A DNA stretch of 64,000 bases from Belliella alkalica (GCF_022549785.1 NZ_JAKZGO010000004.1:111603-175602); one strand, 5' to 3'. Shown: positions 19,851-29,944, counted from the first letter of the stretch. The notes: generated from the letters alone by a model not told the origin. A program made the numbers and translations.

Positions 19851-19918
19851 ATGTTACCGCCTATTCAAAGCATGTGTTCTTATTGTCATTATACATTGTA
19901 CCGTTTCATCAGGTTAGT

Positions 19919-19986
19919 GACTTGTGGGGGCACAAGCCACGATGAAAGAAGTAAATAGGTGAAAGTATAGGCTCCCTCACCTATTT
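19919..19986. other. Two further hairpins before the response regulator gene
   Basis: CTTGTG/CACAAG (about 19921-19935) and AAATAGGTGA/TCACCTATTT (19953-19986) form stems in the leader region between clpB and the response regulator. Neither has a T-tract. They may be processing or regulatory structures in a 5' leader. Confidence 0.35.
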
Positions 19987-20132
19987 ACTAATTTAGGATG
20001 ATTTGTAAAATGATTTTGGTATGGAGAAATCCAACGCTGACTTTGTTTAAAGCTCTTTTTATTTTTATTTGTCGATTTAGAAGTTTTTTTTTGTGTACTT
20101 TAATGCGATCAACCTTCGAAGATCCCCTAATA

Positions 20133-20768
20133 ATGATTAAGATACTTATATCCGACGATCATCAGATGTTCATAGATGGGCTCAAATCCATTCTAACCTA
20201 TGCCGAAGATATCGTGGTAGTGGGTCAAGCTATGACAGGAAAAGAAGTTTTGAATTTTTGTGACAACTTCGATGTAGACATCGTCATCATGGACATCAAT
20301 ATGCCTGAAATGGATGGAATAGAAACTACCAAAAAATTGATTTCCAAGCACCCAAAAGTAAAAATTTTAGGACTTTCAATGCATAATGATCGGAGTTTTA
20401 TTTCAGACATGCTCAAGGCAGGAGCGCATGGGTACATTCTGAAAAATACCGGGATGCAAGATTTATTTACTGCAATAAAATCACTCCATGAAGGTGAAAA
20501 TTATCTCGGAGATGAAGTAAAACAAACGCTCTTAAATAGTTTTATCAAAAACCCTTTCAAAACCCAAGTTTCAGAAAAATTGTCAGAAAGGGAGTTTGAG
20601 GTATTGGAATCTATAGCTTCTGGATTGACTACAAACGAAATAGCAGACCAACTTTTTATAAGTAAAAACACTGTAGAAACTCACAGGAAAAACTTGCTAT
20701 ACAAATTGAACGCAAAAAATACTGCTGAATTGGTCAAAAACGCTTACAAAAAAAGATTGATTCAGTGA
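20133..20768 (+). CDS. NarL/LuxR-type response regulator
   Basis: This 211-residue DNA-binding regulator has a receiver domain at 1-120 with the acidic pair D8/D9 in ISDDHQMF, phospho-acceptor D54 in IVIMDINMPEMDG, a conserved switch Ser (LGLSMH) and Lys (ILKN), and a LuxR-type HTH at about 147-211 (LSEREFEVLESIASGLTTNEIADQLF, then SKNTVETHRKNLLYKL). I start at MIKILISDDH. The open frame extends 45 codons upstream but that part is hydrophobic, unlike a receiver, and overlaps the leader. NarL-type regulators pair with HisKA_3 kinases; the only such kinase nearby is at 25802-29944, with four metabolic genes between them. It probably controls the MurNAc/Sus locus. Confidence 0.92.
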   Translation: MIKILISDDHQMFIDGLKSILTYAEDIVVVGQAMTGKEVLNFCDNFDVDIVIMDINMPEMDGIETTKKLISKHPKVKILGLSMHNDRSFISDMLKAGAHGYILKNTGMQDLFTAIKSLHEGENYLGDEVKQTLLNSFIKNPFKTQVSEKLSEREFEVLESIASGLTTNEIADQLFISKNTVETHRKNLLYKLNAKNTAELVKNAYKKRLIQ

Positions 20769-20777
20769 TTCTTGCAA

Positions 20778-20795
20778 ATCCCTATTTTCAGGGAT
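20778..20795. promoter_or_regulatory. Candidate operator, copy 1
   Basis: ATCCCTATTTTCAGGGAT is a dyad (ATCCCT...AGGGAT) located 104 bp upstream of the chosen kinase start. It differs by one base from the site at 30007. It lacks a T-tract, so a terminator is less likely than a protein-binding site. I infer that the adjacent response regulator binds it. Confidence 0.6.
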
Positions 20796-20881
20796 ATTAT
20801 AGGCAAAAATAAAATGGAATTTTGTATGAAGTGAATGAAGTCAGCTTTGGCTTTGCATATTTTCATATTATTCAAAGATCT

Positions 20882-21748
20882 ATGATATTGATTGCTGATA
20901 GCGGTTCTACAAAAACGAATTGGGTATTTTTAGACTCAAAAGGAAGGGAGGTCTTGTCCCGCAAATCTGTAGGGCTTAACCCGTACTTTGTGACTGGTAC
21001 AGAAATAAGAAGTGTAGTGGAGGAGGTATCAGGACATCTTTCTGATAGTATCGAGAAAGTGCTCTTTTATGGTGCTGGCTGTGGTAAGCAAAAAAAGGCT
21101 GATGTCGTTCAAAGTGCGATCCACCTAGCTTTGCCAAACTCCCAAGAAATACAGGTAGAAGGAGACATTCTCGGCGCTGCACGTAGCACGCTTCAGCACC
21201 AAGAAGGAATTTCGTGTATCATAGGTACTGGTGCCAATTCGTGTGTGTATGACGGTAGAAAGGTAGTGGACAATGTGCCTTCATTGGGATATTTGTTGGC
21301 TGATTTTGGTAGTGGAGCTGTTTTAGGAAAGGATACCATAGCGCTCTTGCTTCAAAAAAAGCTACCTATAGAAATTCAAGAAGACTTCTATTCAACTTAT
21401 CAAATGGATGATCGAGAAATTTTGGATCGTCTTTATAATCGGCCGATCGTCAATAGTTTCTTGGCTTCTTTTACACCTTTTTTGCTTAAGCATTCTCATG
21501 TTCCTGAACTTGAATTACTTATTGAGCAAAATTTCAAAAAATTTTTTGAGTATTTTATTTTGTCTTATAAAGTAGACCTTACCAAATCCCCAATTACTTT
21601 GGTTGGGTCAATCGCTTATCACTTTAGAAGCTTTTTGTACAAAGAGGCAGAGAATCATGGATTGCAAATCAGCACAATAGTAAAGAATCCTCTCGATGGT
21701 TTGGTTCAATTTCATACAGCGAATAAATCAAAAGCATTCAGTATTTAA
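20882..21748 (+). CDS. MurNAc/GlcNAc kinase, BadF/BadG ATPase family (MurK/NagK-like)
   Basis: This 288-residue sugar kinase has the ASKHA fold. The phosphate-1 loop IADSGSTKTNWVF is at residues 4-16, CIIGTGANSCVYDG forms phosphate-2, and LLADFGSGAVLGKD contributes to the active site. I start at MILIADSG; the upstream frame to 20822 has no family counterpart. Immediately followed by murQ (24 bp), it most likely phosphorylates N-acetylmuramic acid at O6 in the cytoplasm, as the Tannerella MurK does; a GlcNAc kinase cannot be excluded by sequence. First gene of a murK-murQ-GHL10-symporter run. Confidence 0.85.
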   Translation: MILIADSGSTKTNWVFLDSKGREVLSRKSVGLNPYFVTGTEIRSVVEEVSGHLSDSIEKVLFYGAGCGKQKKADVVQSAIHLALPNSQEIQVEGDILGAARSTLQHQEGISCIIGTGANSCVYDGRKVVDNVPSLGYLLADFGSGAVLGKDTIALLLQKKLPIEIQEDFYSTYQMDDREILDRLYNRPIVNSFLASFTPFLLKHSHVPELELLIEQNFKKFFEYFILSYKVDLTKSPITLVGSIAYHFRSFLYKEAENHGLQISTIVKNPLDGLVQFHTANKSKAFSI

Positions 21749-21772
21749 TGTATACAATTTTAAGATTAATTT

Positions 21773-22573
21773 ATGACTATCACAGAATCAGCCTCAAACT
21801 ATACAAACTTGGAAAAAATGTCCACTGCTGAAATATTGATAAATATCAATAGAGAAGATCAGTTGGTGGCTTTGGCTGTAGAAAAAGTAATCCCTGATAT
21901 AGAGAAATTGGTAGAAATGATGGTGCCAAGGTTTAATAATGGAGGCAGATTGTTTTACATAGGAGCAGGCACATCAGGAAGGCTTGGGATTTTGGATGCA
22001 TCAGAAATTCCACCCACTTATGGTGCAAGCCCAGAATTAGTGACAGGATTGATTGCAGGAGGAGATAGTGCCATACGTAATGCAGTAGAAGGAGCTGAAG
22101 ATGATGCCGATCAGGCATGGATAGATCTTTCTGCTTTTGACTTGACTACCAATGATACTGTTGTCGGAATTGCAGCTTCAGGTAGGACACCTTACGTGAT
22201 TGGTGGTGTTCGTGCGGCTAAGGAAAGTGGAATTCTGACTGCTTGTATTACTTGTAATCCAAGCTCAAAATTGGCCGATTCAGTGGATATCCCAATTGTG
22301 GCTGAAGTTGGGCCTGAGTTTGTTACTGGCAGTACCCGTATGAAATCTGGAACTGCTCAAAAATTAATCTTGAACATGATCAGTACTACCTTAATGGTTA
22401 GACTTGGAAAAGTCAAAGGAAACAAAATGATCAATATGCAGCTGAGTAATGAAAAATTGATAAATCGAGGCATTCGTATGATCTTGGAAGAAGTCCCATC
22501 ATTAAACGAAGAAAAGGCAAAAGAAATGCTAAAAAAATATGGCTCAGTAAAAGCTGTGATCGAAAATTCATAG
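21773..22573 (+). CDS. murQ: MurQ, N-acetylmuramic acid 6-phosphate etherase
   Basis: This 266-residue cytoplasmic lyase splits MurNAc-6-phosphate into GlcNAc-6-phosphate and D-lactate. The SIS-domain signature GAGTSGRLGILDASEIPPTYG appears at residues 64-84, including the catalytic Glu region, with SGRTPYVIGG for substrate phosphate binding and EFVTGSTRMKSGTAQKLILN at the end of the SIS fold. It is slightly short for the family (about 300), because the C-terminal UBA-like tail is brief. It lies between a sugar kinase and a GHL10 glycosidase, which is strong context for peptidoglycan-sugar salvage. Confidence 0.96.
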   Translation: MTITESASNYTNLEKMSTAEILININREDQLVALAVEKVIPDIEKLVEMMVPRFNNGGRLFYIGAGTSGRLGILDASEIPPTYGASPELVTGLIAGGDSAIRNAVEGAEDDADQAWIDLSAFDLTTNDTVVGIAASGRTPYVIGGVRAAKESGILTACITCNPSSKLADSVDIPIVAEVGPEFVTGSTRMKSGTAQKLILNMISTTLMVRLGKVKGNKMINMQLSNEKLINRGIRMILEEVPSLNEEKAKEMLKKYGSVKAVIENS

Positions 22574-22666
22574 AATCCATTTTTGGATTTGGTTTATATA
22601 TGATAAAATCTTGTCCATCATTTAAAATTAAAGAATTTAATTATCAAAATTAACAATATAACCAAA

Positions 22667-24229
22667 ATGACCACCAGCCGATTTTCATACATCATACTGA
22701 CTTTTTTGTTGATGATTTCTCTAGCAATACAGGAATCACATAGTCAAGATTATCCTAAAAGAGAGCTGCGAGCCGCTTGGATTGCGACAGTGGAAAACAT
22801 TGACTGGCCTGATGAAAAGGGACTCAAAGCACAAGAGCAGAAGGAACAATACGTGTTGCTCTTGGATCAATTGAAGGCAGCTGGAATGAATGCCATCATT
22901 ATGCAGATACGGCCAACTGCTGATACTTTTTACCCATCGAGCTACGAACCATGGTCTGCCTACCTTACAGGACATCAAGCGCAAGCTCCACAGGCATATT
23001 ATAACCCATTGACATTTTTGATTGACGAAGCAAAAAAAAGAGGAATGGAGTTTCATGCTTGGTTCAATCCATATAGAGCCAGCATGAGTAAAGACTTCGA
23101 ACCATCTGAAGCGCATCCCTTGGTGAAAAACCCAGAGTGGTTTGTCAAATATGGAGGCAAATGGTACTACGATCCGGGAATCCCTGAAGCTAGAGAGTTT
23201 GTGTTTCAATCAATAATCGAAGTTGTACGTCATTATGATCTTGATGCAGTGCATTTTGATGATTATTTTTATCCATATAAAGTTCCAAATGAGGAATTCC
23301 CAGATCGAGCATCTTTTGAAAAGTATGGAAAATCAGATTTTGAGCATATTGATGATTGGAGAAGAGAAAATGTGGATTTTTTCGTAGAAGAGCTTGGAAA
23401 AAGAATCAAAGAAGAAAAAGCATTTGTAAAATTTGGAATCAGCCCATTTGGCGTATGGAGAAACAGTGACAAAGACCCCAAAGGTTCGGACACCCAGGCT
23501 GGAGTGACCAATTATGATGATCTCTATGCTGATGTATTGAAGTGGCTTGAAAATGGGTGGATTGATTATATTACACCACAATTGTATTGGCATATTGGCT
23601 TTGACAAAGCTGAGTATAAAACACTTGTGAAATGGTGGGAGGAAAATTCCTTTGGAAGACATTTGTACATTGGCCAAGGAGTATATAGAGTTGGAGAAAA
23701 AGGCTGGGAAGACCCTGAAGAGATTTTTAACCAAATCAATTTTAATAGATCATTTGAGAATGTACATGGAAGTATGTACTTTTCTGCTAAGACCATAGCC
23801 AATAATAAGAACGATGTAAATAAGCAATTGGCTCAGGTTTATCGTTATCCTGCATTGATTCCCACGATGGGATGGTTAGAAGAAGAAAAACCGGAGCCTT
23901 CTGTAATCATCAATCTTTTTGGAAGTCCTGACACAGGTATTGAATTGACATGGAAGGATCAAAATCCAGGGAATCAGTCATATTATGTGATTTATAGAGT
24001 GGAGGGGGAAGAATCGATCGATATCGAAAATCCGAAGAATATTTTGGCAATTGTACAGAAATCAAATTACCCAATTCAACAGTGGAGAGATGAAAATGTG
24101 GAGAAGAGAAAGAGTTATACCTATCAAATTACCTCTGTAAATCGACAGCATCAAGAAGGTGATATCAGTAACACTGTAAAATTGAAAACGAAAGGGCAAA
24201 GAAGATTAGTTAGAATTGAGAAGTTATGA
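22667..24229 (+). CDS. GHL10-family (DigH/YngK-like) glycosidase, secreted
   Basis: This 520-residue secreted enzyme has a signal peptide ending near HSQD and a glycosyl-hydrolase-like 10 TIM barrel (about 28-400): RELRAAWIATVENIDWP, MNAIIMQIRPTADTFYPS, GMEFHAWFNPYRAS, AVHFDDYFYPY and WIDYITPQLYWHIGF are the family's conserved strands, with acidic residues in the DDYFYPY motif. A fibronectin-like C-terminal domain follows (420-515). Escherichia coli DigH of this family cleaves peptide-free peptidoglycan strands, which fits the adjacent murK-murQ. Its TGA overlaps the symporter ATG (ATGA), so the two are coupled. Confidence 0.88.
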   Translation: MTTSRFSYIILTFLLMISLAIQESHSQDYPKRELRAAWIATVENIDWPDEKGLKAQEQKEQYVLLLDQLKAAGMNAIIMQIRPTADTFYPSSYEPWSAYLTGHQAQAPQAYYNPLTFLIDEAKKRGMEFHAWFNPYRASMSKDFEPSEAHPLVKNPEWFVKYGGKWYYDPGIPEAREFVFQSIIEVVRHYDLDAVHFDDYFYPYKVPNEEFPDRASFEKYGKSDFEHIDDWRRENVDFFVEELGKRIKEEKAFVKFGISPFGVWRNSDKDPKGSDTQAGVTNYDDLYADVLKWLENGWIDYITPQLYWHIGFDKAEYKTLVKWWEENSFGRHLYIGQGVYRVGEKGWEDPEEIFNQINFNRSFENVHGSMYFSAKTIANNKNDVNKQLAQVYRYPALIPTMGWLEEEKPEPSVIINLFGSPDTGIELTWKDQNPGNQSYYVIYRVEGEESIDIENPKNILAIVQKSNYPIQQWRDENVEKRKSYTYQITSVNRQHQEGDISNTVKLKTKGQRRLVRIEKL

Positions 24230-25671
24230 GTGAAGGATTGATTTTTACTGTAGTAGTCATTTACTTTTTGATGCTGATTTTGATTAGCTATTTGACTTCT
24301 AGAAAGTCAGACCAAATGACTTTCTATACAGCAAATAGAGAATCGCCTTGGTTTTTGGTAGCTTTTGGAATGATAGGTGCGTCACTTTCGGGTGTCACCT
24401 TCATTTCAGTTCCAGGTGAAGTCGCGGCCAAGAACTGGACATATTTGCAATTTGTGATGGGGAATATGGTTGGTTACGCTTTGATTGCGACTATTTTGAT
24501 TCCTTTGTTTTACAATATGCAATTGATATCGATATATGAATATTTGCGAAAAAGATTTGGAATTCGAGCCTACAAATCAGGCTCTATTTTTTTTATAATC
24601 TCTCAAACAATTGGAGCTTCTTTCAGGCTTTTTCTCGCAGCGACAGTTCTTCAGATCGGTTTTTTTGATGCTTTTGGCGTGCCATTTTTTCTTACAGTGT
24701 TGATTACATTGTTGTTGATTTGGCTATATACAGTGAGTGGAGGTGTCAAGACAATTGTTTGGACAGATACCTTACAGACTACATTTCTATTGGCGGCAGT
24801 CATGATCACGATTGTTGTGGTAAGTAGGCAGCTTGGAATGAATGGTAAAGAAATCATTGCGCTTGTTTCACAAAATGAAATGTCGTCAGTTTTTGAATGG
24901 GACATCCTCTCGGACAGAAACTTTTTCAAGATGTTTGTTTCTGGAATGTTTATTACCATAGCGATGAATGGCTTAGATCAGAATGTTATGCAGAAAAACC
25001 TTACATGCAAAAATAAGTCGGAAGCTCAAAAAAACATTTTCTGGTTTTCTATATCTTTCTTTTTATCGACTGTACTTTTTCTTGGTTTGGGGGTTGTGTT
25101 GTACTATTTCGCTAAAGTAAATCAAATAAATATACCTACAAGTACTGATGAGTTTTACCCGCTTTTGGCTCTCAATAATCTGGGTACGCTGATAGGAATA
25201 GCCTTTATGCTTGGTATTATAGCGGCAGCATTTTCCAGTGCTGACTCTGCATTGACTGCCCTGACCACTTCATTTTGTGTTGATATCTTAGGCCTACCGA
25301 CAAACAAAAAATCATCAAAACAGAATGGGTTAACCAGGAATTTAGTGCATATATGGTTTTGTCTTTTGGTATTTGTAGTGATCGTAGTTTTCAATATTCT
25401 CAACGATACCAGTGTAGTGAGTGCTGTTTTCAAAGCTGCTGGTTTTACTTATGGCCCTATTTTGGGATTGTTTGCTTTTGGACTCATAAGCAAGCGAATA
25501 GTAAGAGATAATTGGATTCCTTTAGTTTGTATTTTGAGTCCGGTTCTATCGTTCATTTTGGATTCGAACAGTAGCGAATGGTTTAATGGATATCAATTTG
25601 GTTTTGAAATTTTGTTAGTCAATGCTTCTTTTACTTGGTTGGGTTTGTTTATTTTCAGTAGACCTAAATAG
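24226..25671 (+). CDS. Sodium:solute symporter (SSS family), probable amino-sugar importer
   Basis: This 481-residue inner-membrane protein has about 13 hydrophobic segments and SSS signatures: a short periplasmic N-terminus, TFISVPGEVAAKNWTYLQFV, the YEYLRKRFG loop, LYTVSGGVKTIVWTDTLQT and AAFSSADSALTALTTSF (the sodium-binding TM8 serines). The start overlaps the stop of the GHL10 gene. SSS transporters next to N-acetylneuraminate or amino-sugar genes usually import that sugar, and SSS-type carriers occur next to murK-murQ in other Bacteroidota. I therefore infer uptake of MurNAc or a GlcNAc-MurNAc sugar; the substrate is not proven by sequence. Confidence 0.9.
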   Translation: MSEGLIFTVVVIYFLMLILISYLTSRKSDQMTFYTANRESPWFLVAFGMIGASLSGVTFISVPGEVAAKNWTYLQFVMGNMVGYALIATILIPLFYNMQLISIYEYLRKRFGIRAYKSGSIFFIISQTIGASFRLFLAATVLQIGFFDAFGVPFFLTVLITLLLIWLYTVSGGVKTIVWTDTLQTTFLLAAVMITIVVVSRQLGMNGKEIIALVSQNEMSSVFEWDILSDRNFFKMFVSGMFITIAMNGLDQNVMQKNLTCKNKSEAQKNIFWFSISFFLSTVLFLGLGVVLYYFAKVNQINIPTSTDEFYPLLALNNLGTLIGIAFMLGIIAAAFSSADSALTALTTSFCVDILGLPTNKKSSKQNGLTRNLVHIWFCLLVFVVIVVFNILNDTSVVSAVFKAAGFTYGPILGLFAFGLISKRIVRDNWIPLVCILSPVLSFILDSNSSEWFNGYQFGFEILLVNASFTWLGLFIFSRPK

Positions 25672-25801
25672 CTGTGTGCTGTGGTAAGCATCCTTGACAA
25701 TATGCGTCATCGTAGATCATGTTGCTGCGGATATTCAAAAAAAGGTTGAAAGTGATGCGATTTTTAGAGTAATTGTAACTTCTGTTATGAATATAGGTGT
25801 C

Positions 25802-28800
25802 ATGAAAGGAAGATCTAAGCAAGAGAATAATAGGATTAGTGAGAAAAATTGGATCCTGTTGGATACCATGGTCAAGGATATGTTGAGAGGTGAAAGCAAC
25901 AGTCCTAGTGGTGTGCTAATCTCAGGTTATGCTGGCTCTGGAAAAACATTTTTGGTTGAGAATTTTCTGTCAAGTATGAGCGGTCAGCTGCCAGTTTTAA
26001 CAGCAAGACACTACGTCAATCAGAAGAGTATTCCTTATTCTGGATTTCGATATGCGATTTCTAAATTCCTCAGTCAATTGTACAGTCAGTTAACTCCTCA
26101 CCATTTCACTGATTTTTCCAAAAAACTCATGTTTGAGCTTGGAGAAGGGTATCTTTTAGTCCTAGATTATTTCCCCGAATTGTCTTTGATATCAGAGGCC
26201 AATCCTGTGCACAAAAATTTCTCTGTTCCCAAGATTGAGAATCAAGTATATCCCTTATTAAGTAAGATTTTTAATTTTCTTAGTACTTACTTTGAGCAGC
26301 CTGTTATTCTGTTTACTGATAACTTACAGTGGATGGATGGTTCGGGGGTAAACTTGCTCAATTATCTTTTATCTGATTTAGGAACAGAAAAACTCATCTG
26401 GATAGGTGCCCAGAGGACTCCTTTAGATCAATTGACCATCTCAAAAAGAATAATTGATAATCTGAGTTTTGAGAAAAAGCATATCTATCATATCGAAATC
26501 AAAGAACTTTATTTGGATCAGAGTGCTGCTTATGTTGAGAGTCAACTTGGAGGTAAATGTTCGCCAGAATTGATTGAAACTTGTCATAATCTTAGTCAGG
26601 GAGATTTTTTCCTACTGCAATTAATTGTAGAAAACCTCAAAAACACATCATTGATATCTGTGGACAATGGGATGTTTCATGGACAAGTTCAAGAAATAAT
26701 CGGGGCCTTTGATGGTTTGGATAAGCAAAACATTCTTAACATTCACATGGAAATGTTGAGTTTGGAAGCCCAGGAAGTAGTGATGCTTGTAGCTTGTGCG
26801 GGTAGTATATCCAAGCGCCTTATTCTTCAGTGGTTGTCAAATGAACATGCTAAGCTTGACTTGATCCTAGAACAAGGTTCTAAATATGGCTTATTAACAG
26901 TCAGCCATGAAGTAGTTACTATATCACAGTTGCATTTGGGAGAATTGATCTACCAAGGCATGGATGTCACCAAAACAGATAAGCTACACTATCAATTAGC
27001 AAAATTACTTCATGGGGAGTACAGTCACCATGGAAATCTAGAAGATGTTATTTTAGCTGCCAACCATCTGAACAAGGGTCTTTCTGAAATTAGAGTAAGA
27101 GGAGAGATGAAGTTTGGTGCAGCATTAAATTTCCATGCGGGGATAATTTCGAAGCAGAAAAAAGTATTAGAGCAATCAAAAGAATTTTTCAAAGCATGTA
27201 ATATTCTCCTCTCTGAGTGCAAATGGGAAGATGTAATAGAGATGACATGGAGTTCTTATCTAGAAATAGCAAGAACTGAATATGAACTTGGCGAATATGA
27301 TTTTGCAGAAATCCATCTCGACTTTTTGTTGGAGCGCTTTTTCACTCCCGAAAAAAGGATAGATCCATACCTTTTGAAAATAATAATTAACAATCATTTG
27401 GGTAGGTATAGGAAAGTTGTACAAATCCTCAAAGAAAGTCTAAACGAACTGGGACTTCAAATTCCTGAAAATAAGCAACAACTTGATTTCGAAATCAACA
27501 TGCTAAAAAAGGATTTGATAGAACGTGAAAAAGGTAAATCTGTAATAGGAAAAGCTAATTTTAATCACAAAAACAAGCATATCTTGGATTTACTCTATGT
27601 AGGTGGAATGGCGCTTCATCATACATCAGATCTTATGATGACCTGGGCTTCTTTGCAGATAATATTGATGTCTGACAAACCAGATATGCCCTCAGCAGTC
27701 AAGGCTATTGGATATGTCTCTTTTGCAAGGATGATGATCATAAGTGGGCAAATTTCCAAAGGTTTTGAATTCGGAACTACAGGTTTGAATATTAATAAGG
27801 AGCTAGGTGATTTGAACTTACGCTGTAGGGTATATGGTGTCTTTGCTTTTTACATCAAAACATGGAAAGACCCATTTTCAGAAAGCTTCGTTTTGATAGA
27901 AGAGGGGATTGAAGCTGGAAAAAGATCTGGTGACCACATAGGAGAATATATTCTAAGCACTCATTTATTGAATCTCAAATTCATATCAGGGAGTCCGTTA
28001 AGTCAGGTTTTGGATTATAATTTTGAAAAAATATATCCAGCAAATGAGCTTACTTATTATATAACGCATTACCAAAAAAGCTTAATTGATTACCTGACGG
28101 GCAAAGACACTATTTTCTCAATTCCTAGACTTCAAGGATCTTCTCTTGCAGCCCAATTGACAATCCAAGAGGAAAAATTTTACAGGTTTTATGTTTGGGG
28201 AAGATATTACTTTTTATTTGGGTTTTACAAATTGGCTGAAAAAGCTGCAAATGAAGCCGATCAGAATAGGAAGCTGCAGGAGGGTTCCCCTCTTGTTCCT
28301 GCCAATCTATTGATAAGATTTTTATCTATTACGCAATGTTGGAATAGTTATGATTTGAATCAGAGAGACGATCTTTCTGTAACTCTAGATGATATTTTGA
28401 GATCCTTTGCTCTTTGGGCAAAATACGCTCCTGCTAATTATTCCAGAATGTATTTTTTGCTCAAAGCGGAGTTAAAAAGAATTCAAGGAAAATCTGCTGA
28501 AGCAACTAAAGCATTCAAACAAACACTAAGTCTTGTAGACGGAGATTGCTTTTTGGAAGGAGTAGCCAAAGAGTTATTTGCTAAGCATTTATTATCTATT
28601 CACCTAGATTCAAAAAGCGCACGGGTCTTGCTCGAAGGGGCAATTGCAGCCTTCAATCAATGGGGTGCCATAGCAAAAGTAAATCAAATAATTCAACAAT
28701 ATCAGGGCATCTTACTCAAGCCAGATCAAGCTTGGGAAATTGATATTGAAACGATTCAACAGGAGCTGAGTGGAGATTTGGAAGTCACTTCATTGGTTAG

Positions 28801-29944
28801 AAAACTTATGGTTTTGTTATTGAGATTTTCTGGATCATCAAGAGTGGTAGTGAAAATGAAAAAGGAAAATGATAAATTTTTATCTTCTGATAGCCTGACT
28901 CTACTCAACACGTTGGAGTACCAAGATATTCCTGAATCATTGATTTTGTTTTCCCACAAAACCCAAACTACTTTGATGATCGATGATGTAGATTTGGAAA
29001 TGTCCTCTACTGAGGTCAATATGCTAAAATCTAGAGGGGTGAAGAGCTACTTGATATTGCCAATCAACATAACAGGTCATTTGTCTATGGTAATTTACCT
29101 GGAAAGCTCTTTTGCAAAAAGTTGGTACAATAAAAACCGACTAAAATGGACACGCATCACTTCCAATCAAGGTGCAATAATTATAGAAAATGCGATGATC
29201 CATGAACAAACCATCCAATTAAATAATGAGATTACTAATGAAATGTATGAAAAACAGCGGCTTTCTAAGCTTGTTGAGCAGCAGCAAAACAATCATTTAA
29301 AGGATTTGATGGAAATTCAAGATAAGGAAAGAAATAGAATAGCCAGTGATCTCCATGATAGTTTGGGTTCAATGTTGTCTACAGTTAGACTCAAACTCAA
29401 CGGGATTTATGAGAGAAATTTCCGAAATATTGAACAAGAAAAGTCTGAAGAATACAATGATGCGCTCGGAATGCTTGATGAATCAATCGAAGAGCTTCGG
29501 AGGATTGCACACCATATGGCACCGGCATCTTTGAAGAAATTTGGATTAAAAATCACCCTAGAATCATTCGTGGAAAATATCAATTCCTCGGGATTATTGA
29601 AAATCAATTTGCAAATTTTAGGTTTTTCTAAAAGAATCCCTGAAAAAATTGAAATTTCGATATTTAGAATTTGTCAAGAGCTATTGCAAAACACGATGAA
29701 GCACGCCAATGCCACCCATGCTTCATTACAATTGATTAGACATTTGGATAGGATCAATGTTTTAATTGAGGACAATGGTAAAGGTATGGATACTGCCACA
29801 ATTGTACAGGGATTAGGTTTTATGGCTATCCAATCCAAAGCAAAACTTTTAGGGGGCACATTTGAAGTTGATAGTTTCCCCAATAGAGGTACGACTATTA
29901 TTATTGATATTCCTTTAAAAAACGAGAAGAAAGCTATGTTTTGA
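25802..29944 (+). CDS. Giant AAA-ATPase / TPR-like / GAF / HisKA_3 sensor kinase
   Basis: This cytoplasmic signalling protein has about 1380 residues. The N-terminus carries an AAA_16-type ATPase with Walker A GYAGSGKT (42-49) and a Walker B-like VILFTDNLQWMDG. Then come about 700 helical residues resembling TPR/MalT-like repeats, a GAF-like domain (about 980-1130), a coiled coil, a HisKA_3 dimerisation domain with the phospho-His near 1184 (ASDLHDSLGSMLSTVRLKL) and an HATPase (EDNGKGMD, GLGFMAIQSKAKLLGG). I start at MKGRSKQENN; the frame is open back to 25694 and M32 (25787) is an alternative. It has no membrane segment, so the signal is intracellular, perhaps a sugar bound by the helical repeats. 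The likely partner is the NarL-type regulator at 20133. Confidence 0.88.
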   Translation: MKGRSKQENNRISEKNWILLDTMVKDMLRGESNSPSGVLISGYAGSGKTFLVENFLSSMSGQLPVLTARHYVNQKSIPYSGFRYAISKFLSQLYSQLTPHHFTDFSKKLMFELGEGYLLVLDYFPELSLISEANPVHKNFSVPKIENQVYPLLSKIFNFLSTYFEQPVILFTDNLQWMDGSGVNLLNYLLSDLGTEKLIWIGAQRTPLDQLTISKRIIDNLSFEKKHIYHIEIKELYLDQSAAYVESQLGGKCSPELIETCHNLSQGDFFLLQLIVENLKNTSLISVDNGMFHGQVQEIIGAFDGLDKQNILNIHMEMLSLEAQEVVMLVACAGSISKRLILQWLSNEHAKLDLILEQGSKYGLLTVSHEVVTISQLHLGELIYQGMDVTKTDKLHYQLAKLLHGEYSHHGNLEDVILAANHLNKGLSEIRVRGEMKFGAALNFHAGIISKQKKVLEQSKEFFKACNILLSECKWEDVIEMTWSSYLEIARTEYELGEYDFAEIHLDFLLERFFTPEKRIDPYLLKIIINNHLGRYRKVVQILKESLNELGLQIPENKQQLDFEINMLKKDLIEREKGKSVIGKANFNHKNKHILDLLYVGGMALHHTSDLMMTWASLQIILMSDKPDMPSAVKAIGYVSFARMMIISGQISKGFEFGTTGLNINKELGDLNLRCRVYGVFAFYIKTWKDPFSESFVLIEEGIEAGKRSGDHIGEYILSTHLLNLKFISGSPLSQVLDYNFEKIYPANELTYYITHYQKSLIDYLTGKDTIFSIPRLQGSSLAAQLTIQEEKFYRFYVWGRYYFLFGFYKLAEKAANEADQNRKLQEGSPLVPANLLIRFLSITQCWNSYDLNQRDDLSVTLDDILRSFALWAKYAPANYSRMYFLLKAELKRIQGKSAEATKAFKQTLSLVDGDCFLEGVAKELFAKHLLSIHLDSKSARVLLEGAIAAFNQWGAIAKVNQIIQQYQGILLKPDQAWEIDIETIQQELSGDLEVTSLVRKLMVLLLRFSGSSRVVVKMKKENDKFLSSDSLTLLNTLEYQDIPESLILFSHKTQTTLMIDDVDLEMSSTEVNMLKSRGVKSYLILPINITGHLSMVIYLESSFAKSWYNKNRLKWTRITSNQGAIIIENAMIHEQTIQLNNEITNEMYEKQRLSKLVEQQQNNHLKDLMEIQDKERNRIASDLHDSLGSMLSTVRLKLNGIYERNFRNIEQEKSEEYNDALGMLDESIEELRRIAHHMAPASLKKFGLKITLESFVENINSSGLLKINLQILGFSKRIPEKIEISIFRICQELLQNTMKHANATHASLQLIRHLDRINVLIEDNGKGMDTATIVQGLGFMAIQSKAKLLGGTFEVDSFPNRGTTIIIDIPLKNEKKAMF

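Noticed and set aside
20778-20795. Intrinsic terminator of the response regulator
   Set aside because: The stem is only six bases and no T-tract follows. The near-identical copy at 30007 in a different context supports a binding site instead, though this is not proven.
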